From NCBI GenBank assembly GCA_022508245.1, contig JAFLVO010000005.1, forward strand, positions 26,609 to 90,608: a DNA stretch of 64,000 bases, read 5' to 3'. A program made the position numbers and the translations under genes. The notes under the pieces are model-generated. The model had not been told where the DNA came from. It did no database searches and saw only the letters and a list, made by a program, of their open reading frames with translations. The stretch is from Clostridiales bacterium (GTDB lineage: Bacteria; Bacillota; Clostridia; Christensenellales; Borkfalkiaceae). Position 1 is the first letter of the stretch. Each line of letters begins with the position of its first letter. Below are positions 18,184-25,212 of this stretch, piece after piece.

Positions 18184-18418
18184 TAACGAAAATAAGCCTC
18201 TATTCTGCGAGGCATATTTTCCGTGATTTTGAGAAACTAAGTTTCTCTTTGCGCGATTATTAAGCGCAAACGATAATACAATCGCGCAAATTCACTTCCA
18301 GTGAGCCGTGCGAGCGAAGCTTTGCACACCTTATTGTAAAAAAATTCTAATATCCGAGTGCAAAAAGCTTTCGCAAACAGGGTGCGCGGGCGCAGAAGCG
18401 TGGTTCTGCTTGCGCCGT
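18184..18418 (+). repeat. Family I structured repeat, copy D (longest; smc-ftsY spacer)
   Basis: Starts six bases after the smc stop and ends 45 before ftsY. Hairpin 1 GCCTC/GAGGC around TATTCTGC; hairpin 2 GAGAAAC/GTTTCTC; stem 3 TTTGCGCGATT/AATCGCGCAAA, the longest of any copy, enclosing GCGCAAAC; hairpin 5 CAGAA/TTCTG with loop GCGTGG. Between 18300 and 18380 about 55 extra bases replace the simple hairpin 4, with arms such as GTGC...GCAC and GCAAAAAGCTTTCGC. Confidence 0.88.
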
Positions 18419-18463
18419 ACAGCGTATTAATTATTTGTTATTAAATTTTTGTGAGCAAATAAT

Positions 18464-19360
18464 ATGGGAATTTTCAGTAAAATCAAACAGGCGCTTAAAA
18501 AAACGAGAGAGGGACTTTCAAAGGCGCTCTCCGCACTTTTTTCCAAAAACAAGGTGGGGCAGGAGTTCTACGACGAGCTCGAAGAAATCTTGATAGGCGC
18601 CGACATCTCGGTAACTACGGCAGAGGAAGTGGTTGAGGAAATCCGCGCCGAAGCCAAGCAGGAAAAGTTAAAGGACAAAGAGTTTATCACAAATCTTTTA
18701 AAGGACGTTCTGGAAGAGAGGCTTACCGAGCCCGAAATTCCGGAAATCAAATATCCTGCCGTAATTATGCTTGTGGGCGTGAACGGCGTTGGCAAGACCA
18801 CTACGGTGGGTAAGCTTGCAAACTACTTTTTAAAGCAGGGAAAATCGGTAACCGTTGCGGCGGCGGACACATTCCGCGCGGCGGCTGCCGACCAGCTCAC
18901 AATCTGGGCGGAGCGCGCCAAAGTTCGAATTGTCAAGCACGAGGAGGGCAGCGACCCTTCGGCAGTTGTGTTCGATGCGGTAAGCAGCGCAAAGGCTAGA
19001 GGCACGGACGTTGTTTTAATAGACACGGCGGGCAGACTCCACGTAAAGGCGCACCTTATGGAAGAGCTTAAAAAGATGTCGCGCGTGGTGGACAGAGAGT
19101 ACCCGCAGTGTAACTTCTATAAGCTCTTGATTTTAGACGCAACCACGGGCAATAACGCCGTAAATCAGGCGCAGATTTTCGACGAGGCGGTAGAGCTCGA
19201 CGGCATAGTTCTGACAAAGTTAGACAGCTCGGCAAAGGGCGGTTTTGTAATATCTCTGTGCGGCGAGCTTGGTATCCCCGTCATGTTTACGGGCGTAGGC
19301 GAAAAGATTGACGATATGGAGCTTTTCGACCCCGAGGAATTTATAGACGGAATACTATAA
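18464..19360 (+). CDS. ftsY: Signal recognition particle receptor FtsY
   Basis: FtsY is the membrane-associated SRP GTPase receptor that docks ribosomes translating membrane proteins. The 298-residue product is the short Gram-positive form without a long acidic A domain. The N helix bundle spans residues 1-90; the G domain has P-loop GVNGVGKT at 105-112, DTFRAAAADQL near 135-145, DTAGRLH at 187-193 and TKLDSSAKGG near 251-260. It normally follows smc in an operon; here a family I repeat separates them. Confidence 0.97.
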   Translation: MGIFSKIKQALKKTREGLSKALSALFSKNKVGQEFYDELEEILIGADISVTTAEEVVEEIRAEAKQEKLKDKEFITNLLKDVLEERLTEPEIPEIKYPAVIMLVGVNGVGKTTTVGKLANYFLKQGKSVTVAAADTFRAAAADQLTIWAERAKVRIVKHEEGSDPSAVVFDAVSSAKARGTDVVLIDTAGRLHVKAHLMEELKKMSRVVDREYPQCNFYKLLILDATTGNNAVNQAQIFDEAVELDGIVLTKLDSSAKGGFVISLCGELGIPVMFTGVGEKIDDMELFDPEEFIDGIL

Positions 19361-19364
19361 TTTT

Positions 19365-19542
19365 TTCACAAAAAACGGCTACTATTCTGCGTAGCCGTTT
19401 TTTCGTGAGTTTGGGGAAATAAGTTCCCCTTGCCGAGATAATAAAGAGCAAACAATAATAAAATGTCGGCAATTCCCCTCCACGGAGGCGAAGGCATTCG
19501 CAAATTGAGTGCGCGACTAAAAAGCGTGGTTTTTAGTCGCGC
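19365..19542 (+). repeat. Family I structured repeat, copy C (after ftsY)
   Basis: Starts four bases after the ftsY stop. Hairpin 1 ACGGCTAC/GTAGCCGT around TATTCTGC followed by six T is a textbook intrinsic terminator and probably ends the ftsY message. Then hairpin 2 GGGAA/TTCCC, stem 3 TTGCCGA/TCGGCAA, hairpin 4 GCGAA/TTCGC, AAATTGAGTGCG and hairpin 5 GCGCGACTAAAAA/TTTTTAGTCGCGC with loop GCGTGG. No same-strand gene follows. Confidence 0.9.
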
Positions 19543-19561
19543 AGCAAATTATTAAAAACCT

Positions 19562-19670
19562 CGTTATTTGCGGCATATTACGGGGGCATTTCAAAAAATT
19601 ACTTTTAAATTAAGCTTAAATTGAAAATTTACAAAAATACGTTAATTAAGGCATATATGGGGGGGCAATT
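19562..19670 (+). repeat. Short family IV repeat, two copies
   Basis: CGTTATTTGCGGCATATTAC followed by GGGGGCATTT at 19562-19591, and CGTTAATTAAGGCATATATG followed by GGGGGGCAATT at 19640-19670. The same ~30-base unit occurs three more times at 41235-41375. Confidence 0.75.
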
Positions 19671-19681
19671 AAAAAAGAAAA

Positions 19682-19718
19682 CTGCGGAGAATACAAATTC
19701 TCCGCAGCTCTTTTTTAT
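19682..19718. terminator. Bidirectional terminator beside the rubrerythrin operon
   Basis: Hairpin CTGCGGAGAA-TACAAA-TTCTCCGCAG. A T-run follows it on the plus strand and a T-rich stretch follows on the minus strand, where it would end the rubrerythrin transcript. Confidence 0.85.
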
Positions 19719-19724
19719 TGCGTT

Positions 19725-19841
19725 TTACAAATCGTCTGCGTCCTGAACGGGCTTTCCGCCGCCATCTGGCGTACCTGTGTAGCTGCCGTTCGGGTCAAAG
19801 CAATCTATATGCTTATTTGCAGTTTTTCGTGCTTCTTTCAC
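19725..19841 (-). CDS. Microprotein ending DPNGSYTG...PVQDADDL (38 aa)
   Basis: A short minus-strand frame from GTG 19841 with product ending IDCFDPNGSYTGTP and then KPVQDADDL. I recall small Bacillota proteins that share this DPxGSYTG ... PVQDADDL tail, which favours a real gene, but I cannot search to confirm. It overlaps the 36-residue frame upstream in another reading frame; AAGGA lies about eleven bases before the GTG. Alternatively a frameshift split one longer protein into two. Function unknown. Confidence 0.5.
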   Translation of the reverse strand: MKEARKTANKHIDCFDPNGSYTGTPDGGGKPVQDADDL

Positions 19842-19923
19842 AGCCGCCGCAATCCTTCTTGCTCTTAGACTCGCTATGAGAGCTGTTCTTTGAGTTCTTT
19901 GTCTTTTCTTCGTTCTTTCTCAT
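19813..19923 (-). CDS. Lys/Ser/Asn-rich microprotein with Cys motif, coupled to rubrerythrin (36 aa)
   Basis: A 36-residue minus-strand frame that starts MRKNEEKTKN and ends with DCGGCERSTKNCK. Its ATG overlaps the rubrerythrin stop as ATGA, and AAAGGAGAAG lies six bases before it, so both ribosome site and coupling support translation. The product is hydrophilic, basic and low-complexity, with three cysteines near the end that could bind a metal. I do not recognise the family. Confidence 0.6.
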   Translation of the reverse strand: MRKNEEKTKNSKNSSHSESKSKKDCGGCERSTKNCK

Positions 19924-20516
19924 ATCTTCTCCTTTTGATAGGGGATATGCAACTCAACATAGCCTTGACTTGACTGGCAGAGCGGACATTTGTCCCAAGC
20001 TTTTGTCGATGTGTGCATATAGCCGCATTCGCTGCAAATATAGAGAATAGGGCTTTCGTTACTGAACAAAACGCCTTTTTTAAACGCTTCGTAAAGATAT
20101 TTAAAAACGGCCTCGTGCCTAACTTCTACTTGTGCAACGAGTTTAAAAAGATTGGCAATGTCCTTAAATCCTTCTTCTTCGGCATCCTTTTGAAATGCAG
20201 GATAAATAACTTCGTGTTCCTTTCTTTCATCCTCCGCGGCAAATTTCAGACATTCTTCAATCGTGCCGCCGTGAAAGGGATATCCCGCGTCCAAATCGAT
20301 GTTGTCAAGGTATTGACCCTGCTTTGAAAGTTCTTCAAAGAACCTTCTTGCATGAACGGTTTCGTTTTTGGCAAGCACCTTAACGGTATCGGCAAGGGTA
20401 ACATATCCCTGCTGCGTCGCAAGACGTGCAATAAGCTGATATCTCATCCCTGCCTGACTCTCGCCCGCGAAACTTCTTGCAAGATTTCTGTAAGTTTTGG
20501 TTTCGTCAAATTGCAT
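19920..20516 (-). CDS. Rubrerythrin (diiron peroxidase with rubredoxin domain)
   Basis: Rubrerythrin reduces hydrogen peroxide in the cytoplasm of anaerobes, using a diiron four-helix bundle fed by a rubredoxin-type iron site. The 198-residue product has ferritin-like helices with GESQAGMRY (Glu19), NETVHARRF (Glu52, His55), EDERKEHEVIYPAF near 95-108 and QVEVRHEAVFKYLYEA near 129-144, then a rubredoxin-like module with Cys161, Cys164, Cys177 and Cys180. GGAGG precedes the ATG. Two microprotein frames follow in the same operon before a terminator. Confidence 0.95.
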   Translation of the reverse strand: MQFDETKTYRNLARSFAGESQAGMRYQLIARLATQQGYVTLADTVKVLAKNETVHARRFFEELSKQGQYLDNIDLDAGYPFHGGTIEECLKFAAEDERKEHEVIYPAFQKDAEEEGFKDIANLFKLVAQVEVRHEAVFKYLYEAFKKGVLFSNESPILYICSECGYMHTSTKAWDKCPLCQSSQGYVELHIPYQKEKI

Positions 20517-20686
20517 AACTTTCCTCCGTCACAAATTATTGTGGCTTGGGCGGGCATATTTATTCATTTTTAAAAATGGAATTTTATGTTAAAGGGAGCA
20601 ACGGCATAAAATGATGAAAATTTTGCTCAAAAAACCGTTATTTCGGTAAGTAAATATAAATTTATTATCAATTTGATACAATGTGG

Positions 20687-20714
20687 TTGACAATATCATC
20701 ATTTCAATTATAAT
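20687..20714 (+). promoter_or_regulatory. Sigma-A type promoter of the 20795 lipoprotein gene
   Basis: Perfect TTGACA at 20687-20692 and perfect TATAAT at 20709-20714 with a 16-base spacer, 80 bases before the ATG. Confidence 0.7.
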
Positions 20715-20794
20715 ATTACATACTAAATATATTGATTTCCCGCATTTATTTAATAAATTATTTTCGTTTTTCAGAGAATAAAGAGAGGTAGAAA

Positions 20795-21466
20795 ATGTAC
20801 AAAACACTCAAGAGAGTAGCGCTTTTGTTTCTTCTCACACTTGCAGTTGTGTGCGGTTCGGTTTTTTTTGCCGCTTGTGATGAACCCCCGGCTGCCGACA
20901 ACACTGATGACAATTCAAAAGTAACTTACACGGTCACGGTAAAGAGCGAAGTCAGCGAAATCGAGATTACTTCAATCAAAGCACAGTGGCTATTGAGCAA
21001 CAACGAACCTGCAAGCGACGAAATCGCGCTTGATGAAAACGGCAAGGCTTCGGTAGAGCTCGACGCAACCAGCTACACGGTAACGTTAATCGGTATTCCC
21101 ATAAGCAAGGCAACCTATATTGCCGCCAACGTAACCGCTCTGTCTCCAAACGCAACTATTACCCTCAAGGCAGTTTCCGTATCGCCCACGCAGCTCGACG
21201 CTCCCGCTAAAGTTACTATGGCGGAAGGCGTTCTTACTTGGTCGTCGGTTACCAACGCAAGCGGATACGTTATTTATAAAGACGGCGAAGTAATAGATGA
21301 GGTAAGCCGCATAACTCTTTCCTATGCTTTTACGGAAGACTACAATCCCGACGAGCACGAATTTACCGTTGTGGCAAAAGGCGACGGCATTCACTATGCC
21401 GATAGCGCAAAATCCGCCCCCGCAACCACGCCGGTTTCGGTTGAGGTACTTCCCGAAGAGGAATAA
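20795..21466 (+). CDS. Lipoprotein with fibronectin-III-like module
   Basis: A 223-residue exported protein. Residues 1-27 are a lipoprotein signal with lipobox FFAAC, so Cys28 would carry the lipid. An acidic linker and a beta-rich domain (VTYTVTVKSEVSEIEI) follow. The C-terminal ~75 residues (LDAPAKVTMAEGVLTWSSV, then GYVIYKDGEV and HEFTVVAKG) are the same fibronectin-III-like module that is repeated five times in the protein at 32229-34517. It is probably a cell-surface adhesion or binding protein, but no ligand can be inferred. It is a single-gene transcript between its own promoter and terminator. Confidence 0.85.
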   Translation: MYKTLKRVALLFLLTLAVVCGSVFFAACDEPPAADNTDDNSKVTYTVTVKSEVSEIEITSIKAQWLLSNNEPASDEIALDENGKASVELDATSYTVTLIGIPISKATYIAANVTALSPNATITLKAVSVSPTQLDAPAKVTMAEGVLTWSSVTNASGYVIYKDGEVIDEVSRITLSYAFTEDYNPDEHEFTVVAKGDGIHYADSAKSAPATTPVSVEVLPEEE

Positions 21467-21493
21467 ACGATTTCAGATCTACTTTAACAAACT

Positions 21494-21525
21494 AAAAGAC
21501 CTCTCCTTGAGGAGAGGTCTTTTTA
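21494..21525 (+). terminator. Terminator between lipoprotein and carbonic anhydrase genes
   Basis: Hairpin AGACCTCTCC-TTGA-GGAGAGGTCT with flanking A-run and T-run, usable from both converging genes. Confidence 0.85.
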
Positions 21526-21540
21526 TATTGTAAAAACGGT

Positions 21541-22083
21541 TTAATTTTCCAAAAATTCCACTTTGCCGCTGTCGATGTGGTAAATCCCGCCCAAAACGGA
21601 TAACCCGTCGATTTTAAGGTGCTCCTTTATGCGCTTAACACTGTTTCGAACGTTCAGACAGCAAGCTTTAATATCGTCTTTCTCGTCGCCTACGGCTTTG
21701 CGGATTTCGTCGGTTATAAATTTAACAAAGCCGCCGGGCGCATGGTTTACGGCGGCGTCTACAGCCCCGCACTTGCTGTGCCCGAGCACTAAAACGAGCT
21801 GACAACCCAAGTGCTCAACGGCGTACTCGATACTTCCGAGCTGAACATTGTCAATCGTGTTCCCTGCCGCCCGAATTACGAACAGCTCGCCTATTCCCGC
21901 CGAAAATATACTTTCGGGAATAACCCTCGAATCCGAACAGGTTATGACGACGGCATAAGGGTGCTGACCCTCACAATAAGTCTTTTTGCGGATAGCGGGG
22001 GAGATATCGCCGCCGTTTATTTCTGCCTTCAAATAAATTTCGTTGCCTTCTTTCAGCCTTTCAAGTGCATTTTTTGAGTTCAT
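21541..22083 (-). CDS. Beta-class carbonic anhydrase
   Basis: Interconverts carbon dioxide and bicarbonate in the cytoplasm. The 180-residue product has the beta-class zinc ligands Cys49, His102 and Cys105 and the Asp51-Arg53 dyad in CSDSR, plus GHSKCGAV and the helix motif GSIEYAVEHLG. The length is short but complete for the plant-type clade. It stands alone on the minus strand, divergent from the GH3 gene. Confidence 0.95.
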   Translation of the reverse strand: MNSKNALERLKEGNEIYLKAEINGGDISPAIRKKTYCEGQHPYAVVITCSDSRVIPESIFSAGIGELFVIRAAGNTIDNVQLGSIEYAVEHLGCQLVLVLGHSKCGAVDAAVNHAPGGFVKFITDEIRKAVGDEKDDIKACCLNVRNSVKRIKEHLKIDGLSVLGGIYHIDSGKVEFLEN

Positions 22084-22149
22084 AACTTAAATATCCTTTC
22101 AATTATTACTTAAACTATATCATATTGATTGCAAATTTGCAAGACACAA

Positions 22150-22170
22150 TTCGACAAAATGTGATATACT
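22150..22170 (+). promoter_or_regulatory. Possible GH3 promoter overlapping a Spo0A-box-like 9-mer
   Basis: TATACT at 22165-22170 is a plausible -10. Seven bases upstream, TTCGACAAA at 22150-22158 is the reverse complement of the Spo0A box consensus TTTGTCGAA. A single short match may be chance. Confidence 0.35.
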
Positions 22171-22213
22171 AAAATAAGTTACAACCATACGGTAATGAAA
22201 TCGGAGGTCTGAA

Positions 22214-24643
22214 TTGGACATTGAAAAGCTAATAGATGAATTGACGCTTGAAGAAAAAGCGGTTTTGGTTTCGGGAAGGGACTTTATGTTCACAAACGCT
22301 ATTCCAAGGCTGAATATCCCTCAAATCAGGATGTCGGATGGCCCGCACGGACTGCGCGTTCAGGACGGGGGCTGGGATAACGGCGTGTCAAACAGCCTGC
22401 CTGCGACTGCTTTTCCCACGGCGGCATGTACGGCTTCGGGCTGGAACGCTGATAATACCCGTAAAATGGGCGAAGCGATTGCAAAGGAGTGCCTGCACTA
22501 CGGCGTAAATATCCTGCTCGGCCCCGCAAATAATATAAAGCGCAACCCCCTATGCGGGCGCAACTTTGAATATTTTTCGGAAGACCCCTGTCTTGCTGGA
22601 GTGATGGCGACTGCCGAGGTCGAGGGTGTGCAGAAAGGCGGAGTGGGGGTTGCCGTAAAGCACTTTGCTTTGAACAATTCGGAAAACTACCGCTTTATGG
22701 GCGACAGCGTCTGCGATATGCGTGCCGTCCGCGAGATATATTTAAAGGCGTTCGAGCCGGTTATTAAGCAGGGCAAGCCTCACACGGTCATGAGTGCATA
22801 CAATAAAATCAACGGCAAGTACTGTTGCGAAAACAAGTGGCTCTTAACAGACGTGCTTCGTGACGAGTGGGGCTTCGACGGCGTGGTTATGACCGATTGG
22901 GGGTCAATGCACGACAGAGTGGAGGCTCTGCGCGCCGGGCTCGACTTGGAAATGCCCGGAGACACGGCAATCTGCCGCAAGTGGATAATTGACGGTGTAA
23001 ATTCGGGTGTGCTCGACGTTCAGGTACTCGACAAGGCGGTTAAAAATATTTTAAACCTCGTTAAAAAGTACGAAAATCAGCAAAGAGAGCAGGCAGATTT
23101 TGCCGCGCACCACGCTCTTGCCGCCGAAATAGCCGAAGACTGCGCTGTACTATTAAAAAACGACGGCGTTCTGCCCCTTAATAAAAGTGAAAATCTGCTC
23201 ATTGTCGGCGACCTGTTCGAAAAGATGCGCTATCAGGGCTCGGGAAGCTCAATGATAAATCCCGCCTTCCTTACAACGCCCAAGATTGCCTTCGAAAATT
23301 CAAATTTATGCTTTAAATTCGTGCGCGGCTACGAGGAAAACGCAATCGCACCCAACGCCCAATTGATTTCTGAGGCTGTAAAGGCCTCAGGCGGACATCA
23401 AATAATAGTAGTATTTGCGGGGCTTACCGACCACGTCGAAAGCGAGGGCTGCGACAGAGAGAATATGCGCCTGCCCGAAAATCAGCTTACTTTAATAGAC
23501 GCACTCATTAAAACGGGTAAAAAAATCGTTGTAGTACTTTACGGCGGCTCGCCCGTAGAACTTCCCTTTGCCGAAAGTGTTAGCGCAATACTCAATATGT
23601 ATCTGCCCGGGCAGAACGGCGGAACGGCAACCTGTAATTTGCTTTTCGGCGATAAATGTCCTTCGGGCAGACTAGCTGAAACGTGGGTAAAGGAGTATAA
23701 AGACGTGCCCTTCGGCGACGAATATGCAAAAACCATAAACGAAATCTACAGAGAGAGTATTTTCGTCGGCTACCGCTACTATCTCACGGCAAAAAAGGAG
23801 GTCCGCTATCCATTCGGCCACGGTCTTTCGTACACTACATTTGACTATTCCGACATTAAATTGGAGCAGGAAGAGGACAAAATTACTGTGTCCTGCACGG
23901 TAACGAATACGGGCAAGCTTTACGGTGCGGAAGTTGTTCAGCTCTACGTAAAGGCGCCACGGGGCGGGGTATTCAAGCCCGAAAAGGAGCTTCGCGGGTT
24001 CAGCAAGGTCTATTTAAAACCGGGGGAATGGAAGCGCGTAGAAATCACAGTCTCAAAGGACGATTTAAGATATTGGGATATCAAAGATAATTGCTGGGCG
24101 CTTGAAAACGGGGAGTATGAATTTCAGCTCTGTCACGACTGTATGACGGTCAAATTGAGCGCAAAACTCACAACAGGTACTCAAAACTGCGCATATGTAT
24201 ACGAAAAAGAGGTAAATTCAATCTATCATTCGGTCAGGATTTCTGAAATTTCAGACGAGGTTTTCGAGCAGATGAGCGGACTGAAAATTCCGAAAATTCC
24301 GCCCCTCAAACCAATAAGACTGGACAGCAGATTTTCTGATATACGGGCAACTTTTTTTGGCAGAATAATTTATAAAGCCGTTTTAGGCTTTGCCGAAAAA
24401 CATATGAAAGAGGCGTTGAAATTGCCCGATGGCGCCGAACGTGACAACAAAATCAAGGGCGCAGCTTTTTTGCAGAGAGTGCTTGAAAGCAACTCGCTCA
24501 TAACAATGTCTATGTCGGCGGGCAAGAGCTGTCCGTACAACTACGCACAGGGACTTGCGCACCTCGCCAACGGGCATATATTTAAGGGCATAAAATGCTT
24601 CTGCACTAAAATTAAAGTTAAAACTCCACCTAAAAAGAACTGA
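22214..24643 (+). CDS. Glycoside hydrolase family 3 beta-glycosidase
   Basis: An 809-residue intracellular GH3 enzyme (no signal peptide), likely a beta-glucosidase or beta-xylosidase releasing sugars from short oligosaccharides. The TIM barrel has RMSDGPHGLR, GRNFEYFSEDP, the KHFALNNSE motif (Lys149, His150) and the nucleophile Asp228 in VMTDWGSMHD. The second domain starts with CAVLLKNDGVLPL, and a C-terminal fibronectin-III-like domain has GHGLSYTTFDYS and AEVVQLYVKAP. About 130 further residues at the end do not match the usual family layout and have no hydrophobic anchor. The start is TTG 22214, set by GGAGGT five bases upstream. Confidence 0.94.
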   Translation: MDIEKLIDELTLEEKAVLVSGRDFMFTNAIPRLNIPQIRMSDGPHGLRVQDGGWDNGVSNSLPATAFPTAACTASGWNADNTRKMGEAIAKECLHYGVNILLGPANNIKRNPLCGRNFEYFSEDPCLAGVMATAEVEGVQKGGVGVAVKHFALNNSENYRFMGDSVCDMRAVREIYLKAFEPVIKQGKPHTVMSAYNKINGKYCCENKWLLTDVLRDEWGFDGVVMTDWGSMHDRVEALRAGLDLEMPGDTAICRKWIIDGVNSGVLDVQVLDKAVKNILNLVKKYENQQREQADFAAHHALAAEIAEDCAVLLKNDGVLPLNKSENLLIVGDLFEKMRYQGSGSSMINPAFLTTPKIAFENSNLCFKFVRGYEENAIAPNAQLISEAVKASGGHQIIVVFAGLTDHVESEGCDRENMRLPENQLTLIDALIKTGKKIVVVLYGGSPVELPFAESVSAILNMYLPGQNGGTATCNLLFGDKCPSGRLAETWVKEYKDVPFGDEYAKTINEIYRESIFVGYRYYLTAKKEVRYPFGHGLSYTTFDYSDIKLEQEEDKITVSCTVTNTGKLYGAEVVQLYVKAPRGGVFKPEKELRGFSKVYLKPGEWKRVEITVSKDDLRYWDIKDNCWALENGEYEFQLCHDCMTVKLSAKLTTGTQNCAYVYEKEVNSIYHSVRISEISDEVFEQMSGLKIPKIPPLKPIRLDSRFSDIRATFFGRIIYKAVLGFAEKHMKEALKLPDGAERDNKIKGAAFLQRVLESNSLITMSMSAGKSCPYNYAQGLAHLANGHIFKGIKCFCTKIKVKTPPKKN

Positions 24644-24662
24644 AATTTATATAAACAATAAA

Positions 24663-24699
24663 GGGCGGTTCGGCAATTTGCCGAACCGCCCGTATTTTT
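24663..24699 (+). terminator. Terminator after the GH3 gene
   Basis: Hairpin GGGCGGTTCGGC-AATTT-GCCGAACCGCCC followed by a T-rich run. Confidence 0.85.
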
Positions 24700-25212
24700 A
24701 CAAAGAACAGATAAATAGAAATAATTTTTTAGCGTATCATTTAAAAAAAAGAATATGCCTGAATATTTATAATCACCGCTAGGGTAGTAAGTAGCTTTTC
24801 TATATCTGTGAAATAAAATTTCGGTAGTATATTTTTTTAAAAAATAATGTAACATTTTTTAATTTTGTTTCGTCTCATAATTAAAATAGTGTAACAAAAA
24901 CACTTTTTAAGAGTATCGAAAAGATTGAAACTGCCTGAAATGGGAGTACGCTCACACGACACACAGTTGCTACAAGATGCCTTGAAAGTTAAATGTAGGA
25001 CATTATGATTTGTACATATGTTAAGTATTACTTTTACGTAATAATGTAAAGGTTCAGAGCAAAAACCCTAAAAAAATTCTCTCTATATACATAATTTTAC
25101 GGAATATTAATCATATGTGACTTGATTATTGTGTAGAGATAACTATGAATTTTTTGAATAGATTTATATTCATTTATTCGTGGATAATCAAGTGCAAAAA
25201 GGAGATTAGAAA
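24700..25212. other. Long AT-rich intergenic region upstream of a surface lipoprotein
   Basis: About 510 bases with no supported gene. I see no RNA motif that I recognise and only weak promoter-like matches (for example TTGATT near 25121). The ribosome site AAGGAGAT for the next gene lies at its end. Confidence 0.5.

Noticed and set aside
19813..19841. A sequencing frameshift that splits one microprotein gene
   Set aside because: The ATGA coupling and ribosome site fit the first frame as a complete gene, and the second has its own possible GTG start. Not excluded, but two genes explain the sequence without an error.
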